64,000 bases of DNA from Nisaea sediminum (GTDB lineage: Bacteria > Pseudomonadota > Alphaproteobacteria > Thalassobaculales > Thalassobaculaceae). The stretch is taken from the NCBI RefSeq assembly GCF_014904705.1, contig NZ_JACZCQ010000006.1, positions 868,001-932,000 on the forward strand. The letters run 5' to 3'. This document shows positions 9,035 through 17,227 of this stretch, piece after piece. The notes under the pieces are model-generated. The model was given only the letters and a program-made list of their open reading frames with translations. It ran no database searches and was not told where the DNA came from. A program made the translations under genes and the position numbers. The first letter of the stretch is position 1, and each line of letters opens with the position of its first letter.

Positions 9035-9805
9035 TCAGAAATTGTCCTTGCGCTTGCGCACTTCGGTGAAGACGGCGACCGGGTCGGCGCCCGCCATGCC
9101 GATGGAGGCGGCGAGGTCGGGTTTGTCTGCGCGGAGGAACGGATTGGTCTCAAGCTCCTCGCCGATGGTGGACGGTACCGTCGGTTTGCCGTCGGCGCGC
9201 AGCCGGTCGATCTCGGAGACCTGGGCCTGTAGTTTGGCGTTCCCGCCGTCGACCGAAATCGCGAAACGGGCGTTCGACTGGGTATATTCGTGGCCGCAAT
9301 AGATTTTCGTCGAGGGCGGCAGGGCGCGCAGCTTCTTCAGCGAGGTCCACATCTGCTCCATCGTGCCCTCGAAGACCCGCCCGCAACCGAGCACGAACAG
9401 CGTGTCGCCCGAGAGCAGGATATCGGAGTCCGGGAAGAAGAAGGCGATATGACCGAGCGTGTGGCCCGGGGTCTCGAAGATCTCCGCCTCGTGCCCGGCG
9501 AAGTCGAAGCTGTCGCCCTCGGCCAGCGTGACGTCCATCCCCTTGATCCGTGCTGTCTCGGACTTCGGGCCGACGAGCGTGCAGCCGTATTTCGCGCGCA
9601 CCGCCTCGTTGCCCTCGGTATGGTCGCCATGATGGTGCGTGTTGATGATGTGGCTCGGTTTCCACCCTCGCGCGTCGAGCGCCGCGATCACCGGAGCGGC
9701 CTCGCCCGGGTCGACCACGGCGGTCGCGCCGCTGTCCGCATCGTGAAGCAGGTAGACGTAGTTGTCGGACCTGACGGGGACCAGCACGACTTCCAGCTTG
9801 GACAT
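9035..9805 (-). CDS. gloB: Hydroxyacylglutathione hydrolase (glyoxalase II)
   Basis: A 256-residue metallo-beta-lactamase fold enzyme that hydrolyses S-lactoylglutathione to lactate and glutathione. The binuclear metal motif THHHGDHTEG is at residues 56-65, with GHTLGHIAFF and the C-terminal HEYTQSNARFA and NPFLRAD motifs of the HAGH domain. Length is exactly that of the family. The start ATG at 9805 gives MSKLEVVLVPVRSDNYVYLL. It diverges from a methyltransferase gene, an arrangement common in alphaproteobacteria. Confidence 0.96.
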   Translation of the reverse strand: MSKLEVVLVPVRSDNYVYLLHDADSGATAVVDPGEAAPVIAALDARGWKPSHIINTHHHGDHTEGNEAVRAKYGCTLVGPKSETARIKGMDVTLAEGDSFDFAGHEAEIFETPGHTLGHIAFFFPDSDILLSGDTLFVLGCGRVFEGTMEQMWTSLKKLRALPPSTKIYCGHEYTQSNARFAISVDGGNAKLQAQVSEIDRLRADGKPTVPSTIGEELETNPFLRADKPDLAASIGMAGADPVAVFTEVRKRKDNF

Positions 9806-9857
9806 GACCTTCTCTCCTCTGCGGGGGGACAGGAGCGCGGACCGTAGCATCAACCTT

Positions 9858-9885
9858 TTGACGCGGCCAAGCTGCGCACTATGAT
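9858..9885 (+). promoter_or_regulatory. Sigma-70-type promoter for methyltransferase gene
   Basis: TTGACG (9858-9863) and TATGAT (9880-9885) with a 16-bp spacer, placed 33 bp before the methyltransferase ATG. Both hexamers are close to the housekeeping consensus. Confidence 0.55.
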
Positions 9886-9918
9886 CCCTTCGCGACAAGT
9901 GAACTGCCGGCTTGGAAC

Positions 9919-10701
9919 ATGTTCAACGACGCCGTCGATCTCTGGGATTTTTACGGTACGCGCGTGGGCCAGGTCGCCCGACGCATGATTCGCCGCCGTA
10001 TCCGCGAGCTCTGGCCCAACACGAAGGGCGAAACCGTGCTCGGTCTCGGCTACGCGACGCCGTTCCTGCGTCCGTTCCGGGACGAGGCCGAGCGGGTGAT
10101 CGCCATCATGCCGTCGCAGCAGGGCGTGCTGCACTGGCCGCGCGACGGCAAGGGCCTGGTCTGCCTTGCCGACGAGGCCGAACTGCCGCTGCAGGACGTG
10201 TCCGTCGACAGGGTGCTTCTGGTTCACGCGGTGGAATGCACCGAGCAGCTCCGCGCCATGCTGCAGGAGGTCTGGCGTGTGCTCGCCGGCAACGGCAAGG
10301 TCCTTGTCGTGGTGCCGAACCGGCGGGGTATCTGGGCCCGGCTCGACCGCACGCCGTTCGGGCACGGCCATCCCTATTCGCCGTCCCAGCTTTCCCGCCT
10401 CCTGAAGGACAACATGTTCGCGCCGTCGCTCACCGCGCACGCGCTCTACATGCCGCCCTCGAACTCACCTCTGCTGCTGCGCTCCGCGCCGGCCGTGGAA
10501 AAACTCGGCGAACGCTGGTTCAACCGCTTTTCCGGTGTGGTATTGATCGAGGCAACGAAGCAGATCTATGCCCGTCCGAAAGGACGGGCGGTGCGCATAC
10601 GCCAGCTTCTGCCGCTGCCGGGCCGTCGTGCCCCGGCGCTCAACGCGGCTGGAAGCCGCCGCAGCGTGGCGTTCGGACATCTAGGGAGGACAAAAAAATG
10701 A
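9919..10701 (+). CDS. Class I SAM-dependent methyltransferase-like protein
   Basis: A 260-residue protein with a methyltransferase type 11-like domain. The strand order is recognisable (TVLGLGYATPFL in place of motif I, then AELPLQDVSVDRVLLVHAVE, then VWRVLAGNGKVLVVVPNRRG), but the SAM-binding glycine loop GLGYATP is loose. The C-terminal tail is Arg-rich. Proteins of this type are regularly found divergent from gloB in alphaproteobacteria. The substrate is unknown. The stop overlaps the next ATG (ATGA). Confidence 0.8.
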   Translation: MFNDAVDLWDFYGTRVGQVARRMIRRRIRELWPNTKGETVLGLGYATPFLRPFRDEAERVIAIMPSQQGVLHWPRDGKGLVCLADEAELPLQDVSVDRVLLVHAVECTEQLRAMLQEVWRVLAGNGKVLVVVPNRRGIWARLDRTPFGHGHPYSPSQLSRLLKDNMFAPSLTAHALYMPPSNSPLLLRSAPAVEKLGERWFNRFSGVVLIEATKQIYARPKGRAVRIRQLLPLPGRRAPALNAAGSRRSVAFGHLGRTKK

Positions 10702-11015
10702 TCGTGATCGCCGTGAACCTGATCGTCGCCGAAGCGGATGCAGACGCGTTCGAGACCCGGCTGCGCAAGCATGCCGCCAACAGCCTGACCCAGCCGGGCT
10801 GCAAGGGCTTCCTCGTCGCCCGCGACCAGGAAAAACCGGGCAGCTTCCATCTCTGGGAGACCTACGACGATCTGGATGCGTTCGAGGAACACAAGAGCGC
10901 CGGCTTCATGGCCGATTTCCGGGAATACTCGACGCCGCTGGTGAAGGAGCGCCACCTCGCGATCTGCGATCTGGTGCCGGGCGGCGTCGCCGAGCACGAG
11001 GGGCTGGTCGTCTAG
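10698..11015 (+). CDS. Antibiotic biosynthesis monooxygenase (ABM) domain protein
   Basis: A 105-residue dimeric alpha/beta barrel (ABM/DABB-like) protein. The motif AANSLTQPGCKGFLVARDQEKPGSFHLWETYDDLDAFEEH is characteristic of quinol-type monooxygenases such as YgiN, although many members have no proven activity. A strong ribosome site GGGAGGA lies seven bases before ATG 10698, and the start overlaps the upstream methyltransferase stop, so expression is probably coupled. Confidence 0.88.
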   Translation: MIVIAVNLIVAEADADAFETRLRKHAANSLTQPGCKGFLVARDQEKPGSFHLWETYDDLDAFEEHKSAGFMADFREYSTPLVKERHLAICDLVPGGVAEHEGLVV

Positions 11016-11022
11016 GATCGGC

Positions 11023-11544
11023 ATGTATCTGGAACATGTCGCGCGGGCGGACTTCACCGACCTCTACAAGCTTTGCACTCAACCGCAGATCTATCGCTAT
11101 CTCTTCGATGGGGCGCCACCTGACTGGAGCTACCTCTCGGAGCGGATCGAAATGGCGCTGGCCGGCGCAAGCCGTCCCGGATTCGGGTTTTGGCTGCTGC
11201 GTCATCCGGACTTCCCGCTCGCGGGAGCGGTGGATCTCGCCGACGGCGAGATTCCGCGCAGTCGCACGTTGACATGGCTCCTGCATCCGGCGCTCTGGGG
11301 GCGGGGCATCGCGTTTCGCATGGCCTGGACCGCCCTTCTGACCGCCTTCGAGGATCCTGAGATCGATCTCGTGATCGCCGACGCGGACGGAGACAACCGG
11401 GCGTCGCGGGGCCTGATGGAGCGCCTCGGCATGAGCTTCCGGCGCGAAGTCAGTTTTCCCCTCGGGCCCGGCGTTGAATACGGTTTCCGGCGCGGCGACG
11501 AGGGCCCTGACCCGGCTCCGGCGCTGCTCGAGATGAGAGGCTAG
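11023..11544 (+). CDS. GNAT N-acetyltransferase
   Basis: A 173-residue GNAT protein of the RimJ/RimL-like type (Acetyltransf_3). It shows LLHPALWGRGIAFRMAWTAL (acetyl-CoA loop, GRGIAF) and ADGDNRASRGLMERLGMSFRRE (the N-x-x-S-x-x-x-x-E-x-x-G-F motif). The likely role is N-acetylation of an amino group on a protein or small molecule. It starts eight bases after the ABM protein and probably closes that operon. Confidence 0.88.
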   Translation: MYLEHVARADFTDLYKLCTQPQIYRYLFDGAPPDWSYLSERIEMALAGASRPGFGFWLLRHPDFPLAGAVDLADGEIPRSRTLTWLLHPALWGRGIAFRMAWTALLTAFEDPEIDLVIADADGDNRASRGLMERLGMSFRREVSFPLGPGVEYGFRRGDEGPDPAPALLEMRG

Positions 11545-11714
11545 CCATTCCGCATCTTGGCCGATTTCCGCCCGCCGGTGATCAGCTTGCTTGAATTCGC
11601 GGTCTGCCGCCGCTATTGCTGTCCGCCGCGCCGCAATCGGGAACAGTGCGGCGCAGGGTTTCTCTCGCCGGGCGCTTCGGGTCCGGCCGATGCTTCGATG
11701 GGAAGGCATATCCG

Positions 11715-12506
11715 GTGAGCACGCTCGATGACCTGAGGCGCGAGATCGACGGGATCGACGAGGCCCTGCACGATCTACTGATGCGCCGCGTCGAGATCGG
11801 CAAACGGGTGGCCGAGGCCAAGGGGGGCAATCGCGGACCCTATTTCCGTCCGGGACGGGAAGCGCAGATCATCCGCCGGCTGGTCGCGCGCAACGAATCC
11901 TATCTCAACGTCCCGACCCTGATCCGTTTCTGGCGCGAGATCCTGAGCGCGAACCTGAATATGCAGACCCATGTCCACGCCGCGGTCTTCATGGCCGAGG
12001 GCGCGGAGAAGGTCTACGATCTGGCGCGCGATCATTGCGGCATTTCCGCCTCTATCGAATGCATGAGCGATGCACAGCAGGTGCTGGATGCGGTGGCGTC
12101 CGGCGCGGCGACGCTCGGCGTGCTTCCGGGCTTTCCGATGACCGTCGCACGATGGTGGCCGCTGCTGCTTTCCGACAGGTCCGAAGGCACGGCGCCGCGC
12201 ATCATTGCGCGGCTTCCTTTTTGTGAGACCGGCCCCGAGGACGGGGTGAACGGTTTTACCGGCGATGCCTTCATCGTCGCGGCGCAGGAGCCTGAAGGCT
12301 CCGGCGAGGACCGGACGCTGTTCGCCGTGCCCGCGGATCACGCCGTCGAGGGCGTGATCGTGGACGAGGCCGGCGGCTTCAAGCTGGTCGAGCAGGCCGG
12401 TTTCCTCGAAGCTCCGCTGGGGCTGGAACGACATATGGGCGGCCGCGAAGGCGAGGTGCCCTATTACCGCATCGGCGCTTACGCGGTCCCGGTTCACGCC
12501 GGTTGA
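11715..12506 (+). CDS. Chorismate mutase domain protein
   Basis: A 263-residue protein whose N-terminal 90 residues are an AroQ-type chorismate mutase helix bundle (LDDLRREIDGIDEALHDLLMRR, then Arg-containing FRPGREAQIIRRL). The remainder (residues 95-263) resembles a degenerate prephenate-dehydratase-like or substrate-binding region. The enzyme would convert chorismate to prephenate for Phe and Tyr. The start is GTG 11715; the upstream extension has no homology-like pattern. It precedes hisC and a prephenate/arogenate dehydrogenase, which supports an aromatic amino acid role. Confidence 0.85.
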   Translation: MSTLDDLRREIDGIDEALHDLLMRRVEIGKRVAEAKGGNRGPYFRPGREAQIIRRLVARNESYLNVPTLIRFWREILSANLNMQTHVHAAVFMAEGAEKVYDLARDHCGISASIECMSDAQQVLDAVASGAATLGVLPGFPMTVARWWPLLLSDRSEGTAPRIIARLPFCETGPEDGVNGFTGDAFIVAAQEPEGSGEDRTLFAVPADHAVEGVIVDEAGGFKLVEQAGFLEAPLGLERHMGGREGEVPYYRIGAYAVPVHAG

Positions 12507-12567
12507 TCCTTCCGGCCCAAGGCCGGTCCTGCTTTTCCGTTCCAGTTTTCATACGAGCGACAGACCG

Positions 12568-13674
12568 ATGTCCACGATCAAACCGAAATCCTCCATCGCG
12601 ACGATGGTGAGCTACACGCCGAACCATGGCGGCGCCAAGAAACCCGGAAAGGTGATCCGCCTCTCCGCCAACGAGGGCGCGCTCGGCATGAGCCCGAAGG
12701 CCCTCGCGGCCATGCACAGTGTCGACCCGGACCTGCACCGCTATCCGGCGGTCGCCGCCAGCCGTCTCGCCGAGGCGGTCGGACGGCGCAACGGCATCGA
12801 TCCGGCGCGGATTGTCTTCGGCTGCGGCTCCGACGAGCTGATCCAGGTGCTCTGCCTCGCCTATCTCGAGCCGGGCGACGAGGCGATCTATACCCAGTAC
12901 GGCTTCCTGGTTTACCCGATGGCGACCCGGATCGCCGGCGGCGTGCCGGTGGTGGCGCCGGACGACGAGTACACGGTCAGCGTCGATGCCATCCTGAAGG
13001 CCGTGACGGAGCGGACCCGGATGGTTTTCCTCGCCAATCCGAACAATCCGACCGGGACCTACATCCCGCAGGAGGAGGTCAAGCGCCTGCGCGCCGGGCT
13101 GCGCGACGACATCCTGCTCGTGCTCGACGCGGCCTATTGCGAATACGTAACGAAAAACGACTATGACAGCGGCATCGAGATGGTCGAGAACCACGATAAC
13201 GTGGTCATGCTCCGCACCTTCTCGAAGCTCTACGGCATGGCGGGGCTGCGGCTCGGCTGGGCCTACGGTCCGAAGGATATCGCCGCGACGCTGGAAAGCA
13301 TCAAGCAGCCCTTCGGGGTGAATTCGCTCGCCATCGCGGCGGGGATCGCGGCGGTCGAGGATCTCGCCTTCCAGGAAGCGGTGATCGAGAGCAACAACAA
13401 ATGGCTGCCCTGGTCGGCCGGGAAATTCGCCGAGCTCGGGCTCGAGGCCCTGCCGACGGTGACCAACTTCCTGCTGCTCCGCTTCCCGGAGACGGACGGC
13501 AAGACCGCCGAGGCGGCGCGTCTCTTCCTCGCGGAACGGAACATTCTGGTGCGCGAGATGGGAGGCTATGGCGTCCCGGACACGGTGCGCCTGTCGATCG
13601 GCACCGGCGAGGAAATGCGTGAGGTCGTGGACGCGCTAGCGGACTTCCTCGGCAAGGAAAGGCCCGTATCATGA
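12568..13674 (+). CDS. hisC: Histidinol-phosphate/aromatic aminotransferase
   Basis: A 368-residue fold type I PLP enzyme. Key motifs are LSANEGALGMSPKA, FGCGSDELIQVLC, FLANPNNPTGTYI and the Schiff-base motif TFSKLYGMAGLRLGW with Lys220. HisC converts imidazole-acetol phosphate to histidinol phosphate. In alphaproteobacteria this copy, sitting between chorismate mutase and TyrA, often also transaminates prephenate or aromatic keto acids. The stop overlaps the next ATG (ATGA). Confidence 0.94.
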   Translation: MSTIKPKSSIATMVSYTPNHGGAKKPGKVIRLSANEGALGMSPKALAAMHSVDPDLHRYPAVAASRLAEAVGRRNGIDPARIVFGCGSDELIQVLCLAYLEPGDEAIYTQYGFLVYPMATRIAGGVPVVAPDDEYTVSVDAILKAVTERTRMVFLANPNNPTGTYIPQEEVKRLRAGLRDDILLVLDAAYCEYVTKNDYDSGIEMVENHDNVVMLRTFSKLYGMAGLRLGWAYGPKDIAATLESIKQPFGVNSLAIAAGIAAVEDLAFQEAVIESNNKWLPWSAGKFAELGLEALPTVTNFLLLRFPETDGKTAEAARLFLAERNILVREMGGYGVPDTVRLSIGTGEEMREVVDALADFLGKERPVS

Positions 13675-14645
13675 GCAAGGACGGCTTTCCGAAAGACAAG
13701 CCGGTCTTCCGGCGGCTCGCGGTTATCGGCTGCGGCAATATCGGCTCCTCCGTCGTCCGCGCGGTGCGTACGACCGGCAATGGCGCGGCCCATGTCGCGG
13801 TTTTCGATCCGAATCCGGCGGTGCGGGCGCGGGTGCGTGAGCTCGGCATCGCCGATTCCGTCCATGACGGCATTGCCGAAGCGGTCGAGGGGGCGGATTG
13901 CGTCGTGCTCTGCTCTCCGGTCATGACCTACGGAGCGATCGCGAAGGAGATCGCGCCTCATCTCGCCAGAGGAGCGGTGCTGACCGATGTCGGCTCTGTG
14001 AAGATGGCGGTGGTGAAGGATGTCGCGCCGGAGGTGCCGGAGGGCGTCCATTTCGTGCCGGGTCATCCGGTCGCCGGGACGGAGAAGTCCGGCCCCGACG
14101 CCGGTTTCGCGGAGCTCTTCCAGGGCCGCTACTGGCTGCTGACGCCCGAGGCGGGCACGGACGAGGGAGCGGTTTCCAGGCTGGTCGAGCTCTGGTCCCG
14201 CGTCGGTGCCATTGTCGAGGTGATGGACGCGGCCTATCACGACAAGGTGCTGGCCCTGACTTCGCATCTGCCGCACCTGATCGCCTACACGATCGTCGGC
14301 ACCGCCTTCGATGTGGAGGAACAGGAGCGCCAGGATGTGATCCGCTTCTCCGCGGGTGGTTTCCGGGATTTTACACGCATCGCCGGTTCCGATCCGACCA
14401 TGTGGCGGGACATTTTCCTGACCAACAAGGACGCGGTGCTGGAGATGCTGCAGCGCTTCAACGAGGACCTGACCGCGCTGCAGCGGCAGATCCGCTACGG
14501 CGAAGGCGACAAGCTGTTCGACTTCTTCACCCGCACGCGGGACGTCCGGCGCAGTGTCGTGGAAGCGCATCAGGCCGGCACCAACCCGTGGGGTCCGGGC
14601 GCCAACGGCGATCACCCGGCGTCAGAAACCGGGAAGCCGAAATAG
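13671..14645 (+). CDS. Prephenate/arogenate (cyclohexadienyl) dehydrogenase
   Basis: A 324-residue TyrA-family dehydrogenase that oxidatively decarboxylates prephenate or arogenate with NAD(P)+. The N-terminal Rossmann motif VIGCGNIGSS is at residues 18-27. The catalytic His region is FVPGHPVAGTEKSGPDAG, and the helical dimer domain contains LTSHLPHLIAY. It follows hisC with an overlapping start. The chorismate mutase-aminotransferase-dehydrogenase order gives a compact tyrosine route. Its 3' end overlaps the convergent DUF2125 gene by 24 bp. Confidence 0.94.
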   Translation: MSKDGFPKDKPVFRRLAVIGCGNIGSSVVRAVRTTGNGAAHVAVFDPNPAVRARVRELGIADSVHDGIAEAVEGADCVVLCSPVMTYGAIAKEIAPHLARGAVLTDVGSVKMAVVKDVAPEVPEGVHFVPGHPVAGTEKSGPDAGFAELFQGRYWLLTPEAGTDEGAVSRLVELWSRVGAIVEVMDAAYHDKVLALTSHLPHLIAYTIVGTAFDVEEQERQDVIRFSAGGFRDFTRIAGSDPTMWRDIFLTNKDAVLEMLQRFNEDLTALQRQIRYGEGDKLFDFFTRTRDVRRSVVEAHQAGTNPWGPGANGDHPASETGKPK

Positions 14646-15707
14646 CGTAAAGGGACCGGCGCTCACGCGCCCGTCCTGTGCGGCGACCGGGACGCTGACG
14701 ATCCGAGTCCCGTCGCTGGCGCTTGTCCGGCTGAAGGCGCCCAGCACGAGTTTGGCGATTTCGGCCGCGTCCTGCTTCAGGTGACCCGCCTCGACCAGAT
14801 CCCGGATCGCTTCGTCGAAACCTTTCACTTCCAGCGTTCCGGCGCCTTCCGGGCGCAGCAGCCGGTCCAGCGCCAGGGTGGCGCTGAGACGGAGGCCGAC
14901 CGGATCCATTGCGAGCGTGAAACGGTCGATCTCGAGCGTTCCGCCGCTGTCCCGCCAGAGCGCGAGATCCTCGCTGTCCGTGCCGGTCAGGACGCCGCGC
15001 AGCGTCGCTTCCATGGCGAGCGCCGCATGCTGGGCCTTGGTGCCCATCGCGGCGAGGGCCGGGCTTTCGACCCGCGTTGCGGTCAGGTTGACGACGGCGG
15101 AGGCTTCGGTGTGATCCTTGATCTCCTCCGCCTGATCGACCGTCAGCGAGGCCGCGACGAAGCGGGCGGCCTCGCGCGGGCCGCGCCCGTCGCCCATGCG
15201 CTCCGAGGTCAGCAGCCCGCCGAGCACGGTCAGGCGCGCATGCTCAAGCACGCCGGAGCCGTAGAATCTCGTTTCCAGTTGCGTGCGCGGGGCGGCTCCG
15301 AGGGTGACGACGGTGTCGGTGTCGATATTGCGCTGACGTGCGGTGACCGGTGTTTCCGCCGTGAAGGTATAATCGAGCGGTGCCCAGGGCTTGGCGACCG
15401 CTCTCAGCTTGCCGAGCTCCACGGTTTCCTCGATCTGGCCGCGCCGCCGCGCGTAGGACACATCGGTGGCCAGCACGGACATCTCGAAGGGAAAGCCTTC
15501 GAAGCGCAGCTCGCCATAGGCGACCTCATTGCCGCGCGCGCGCTCTTCCGCCGCCCAGTCCTCGATCTTGCCCTCCAGCCAGAAGGCGGCGGCGAACCAG
15601 TTCCCGACATAGGTCAGCACCGCGAGTGCGACGATGAAGGACAGAACGGTACCGATGCGCCTCTGGCGCTTGTGCGGCGGCGGGGAGGGGATTATCTCGG
15701 AGATCAT
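14622..15707 (-). CDS. DUF2125 domain protein
   Basis: A 361-residue protein with a single N-terminal membrane anchor (IGTVLSFIVALAVLTYVG, residues 18-35) and a long beta-rich periplasmic part. The segment AYGELRFEGFPFEMSVLATDV is typical of DUF2125, a family confined mainly to alphaproteobacteria and with no established function. It resembles AsmA-like or outer-membrane lipid-related proteins in style, but that is only inference. It is convergent with the prephenate dehydrogenase gene. Confidence 0.88.
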   Translation of the reverse strand: MISEIIPSPPPHKRQRRIGTVLSFIVALAVLTYVGNWFAAAFWLEGKIEDWAAEERARGNEVAYGELRFEGFPFEMSVLATDVSYARRRGQIEETVELGKLRAVAKPWAPLDYTFTAETPVTARQRNIDTDTVVTLGAAPRTQLETRFYGSGVLEHARLTVLGGLLTSERMGDGRGPREAARFVAASLTVDQAEEIKDHTEASAVVNLTATRVESPALAAMGTKAQHAALAMEATLRGVLTGTDSEDLALWRDSGGTLEIDRFTLAMDPVGLRLSATLALDRLLRPEGAGTLEVKGFDEAIRDLVEAGHLKQDAAEIAKLVLGAFSRTSASDGTRIVSVPVAAQDGRVSAGPFTLFRLPGF

Positions 15708-15741
15708 GTCAGTTCTTGCTTTCCGTGAAGTCCGCCAAGAT

Positions 15742-16368
15742 ATGAACTCCGATTGTGGCGATCTATGGGTCTTCGGTTACGGCTCGCTTATGTGGCGGCC
15801 GGGATTCGAGTATCTCGAACGGGTGCCGGCGCGCCTGCAGGGCTATCATCGCGATTTCTGCGTCTGGTCGCATCGTTATCGCGGGACTCCGGAACGCCCA
15901 GGGCTGGTGCTCGGGCTGGATCGCGGCGGTTCCTGCCGCGGTATCGCCTACCGCGTGGCGGAAAGCAAGCGGGAGCGGGTGCTCACCTATCTGCATGAAC
16001 GGGAAATGATCACCGGCGTCTACGCGCCGCGTGTGTTGCCCGTGAACGCCTGGGAGACCGGACGCCGTGTTGGCGCGCAGGCCTATGTCGTCGACCGCGG
16101 CCATGCGCAATATGCCGCCGGACTGACGCCGGAGGAGCGCGCGGCGCTGATCATCCAGGGGCACGGTACCGCGGGACCGGGCCGCGATTATCTCGCCAAT
16201 ACGGTCGGCCATCTCGCCGAACTGGGCATGCCGGACCGGCGCCTGATGCATCTGCTGTCGCTGGTCGAGAGAATGCTGGACGGCACGCTCGCCATGCCCG
16301 CAGCCCCGGCCGGGCCGCCGGCGCATCCGGCGAACCGTCCCGGGGTGCGGCCGGATAAACCGATCTGA
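15742..16368 (+). CDS. ChaC-like gamma-glutamylcyclotransferase
   Basis: A 208-residue protein of the ChaC family, which cleaves glutathione to 5-oxoproline and Cys-Gly. Visible hallmarks are the substrate loop VFGYGSLMWRPGF, then RFxVWSHRYRGTPERPGLVLGL and YLHEREMITGVY, where Glu in the HERE-like motif is the predicted catalytic residue. ATG 15742 is taken as the start; an in-frame ATG at 15706 with a better GGAG site would add 12 residues and overlap the divergent DUF2125 start. The C-terminal tail is Pro/Ala-rich. Confidence 0.88.
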   Translation: MNSDCGDLWVFGYGSLMWRPGFEYLERVPARLQGYHRDFCVWSHRYRGTPERPGLVLGLDRGGSCRGIAYRVAESKRERVLTYLHEREMITGVYAPRVLPVNAWETGRRVGAQAYVVDRGHAQYAAGLTPEERAALIIQGHGTAGPGRDYLANTVGHLAELGMPDRRLMHLLSLVERMLDGTLAMPAAPAGPPAHPANRPGVRPDKPI

Positions 16369-16460
16369 GCGATTCCTGTGCACGGCATGTGTGCTGCGCG
16401 GGAACGATTGTCATTCCTAGGGCCGCCCAAGCTTGAAACAGCGCATTAGCTTCCGATGTG

Positions 16461-16483
16461 CATCAATTGATGATTCAATTGAT
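16461..16483. promoter_or_regulatory. Double TCAATTGA palindrome upstream of SDR gene
   Basis: CATCAATTGATG (16461-16472) is a perfect 12-bp palindrome. The core TCAATTGA recurs at 16475-16482, 12 bp along. Two identical sites on nearly the same helix face just before the gene are consistent with an operator; the regulator is unknown. Confidence 0.4.
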
Positions 16484-16509
16484 CGATTTCAGGTCAAAGG
16501 AGAATGAAT

Positions 16510-17214
16510 ATGACGGACAAGAAGGTTGCATTGGTGACGGCTGGCGGCAGCGGCATGGGCGCCGATGCGGCGAAACGGCTTGCGGTGGACGGCTTCAGGG
16601 TCGGGATTCTCTCTTCTTCCGGCAAAGGCGAGGCGTTGGGGACAGAGCTCGGCGGTTTCGGTGTCACCGGCTCGAACCAGTCGATTGAGGATCTGAAGCG
16701 GCTGGTCGATGGTGCGGTCGAGCGCTGGGGACGGGTCGACGTTCTGGTGAATTCTGCCGGTCACGGCCCGAAGGGCCCGGTTCTCGAGCTGAGCGACGAG
16801 GACTGGCACGATGGGATGGAGGTCTATCTCCTCAATGTCGTCCGTCCGACGCGTCTCGTTACGCCGTTAATGCAGAAGCAGGGCGGCGGGGCGATCGTCA
16901 ATATCTCCACCTTCGCCGTCTTCGAGCCGGACCCTCTCTTTCCGACTTCGGGCGTGTTCCGGGCAGGGCTTGCCGCCTTCACCAAGCTCTTCGCGGACAA
17001 GTATGCGGTCGACAATATCCGCATGAACAATGTCCTGCCCGGCTTCATCGACAGTCTGCCGGAGAAGGAAGACCGCAAGGCGCGCATTCCGCTCGGCCGC
17101 TATGGGCGCGCGGAGGAAGTTTCCTCGCTCATTTCCTGGCTTGCGTCGGACGAGGGCGGTTACATGACCGGTCAGAATCTGAGGATCGACGGAGGTGTTA
17201 CCCGCTCCGTCTGA
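16510..17214 (+). CDS. SDR-family protein lacking the canonical Tyr/Lys
   Basis: A 234-residue short-chain dehydrogenase/reductase fold. The N-terminal nucleotide loop is TAGGSGMGADAAKRLA and the NSAG motif (VLVNSAGHGPKG) is intact, as is the Ser region VNISTFAVFEP. Where YxxxK is expected, the sequence reads SGVFRAGLAAFTKLF, so Tyr and Lys appear replaced by Ser and Arg. It ends with MTGQNLRIDGGVTRS, as in FabG-like enzymes. AAGGAG at 16497-16502 fits ATG 16510 with seven-base spacing better than ATG 16504. The substrate is unknown, and catalysis by the standard mechanism is doubtful. Confidence 0.85.
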   Translation: MTDKKVALVTAGGSGMGADAAKRLAVDGFRVGILSSSGKGEALGTELGGFGVTGSNQSIEDLKRLVDGAVERWGRVDVLVNSAGHGPKGPVLELSDEDWHDGMEVYLLNVVRPTRLVTPLMQKQGGGAIVNISTFAVFEPDPLFPTSGVFRAGLAAFTKLFADKYAVDNIRMNNVLPGFIDSLPEKEDRKARIPLGRYGRAEEVSSLISWLASDEGGYMTGQNLRIDGGVTRSV

Positions 17215-17227
17215 ACGGATTTGTATT

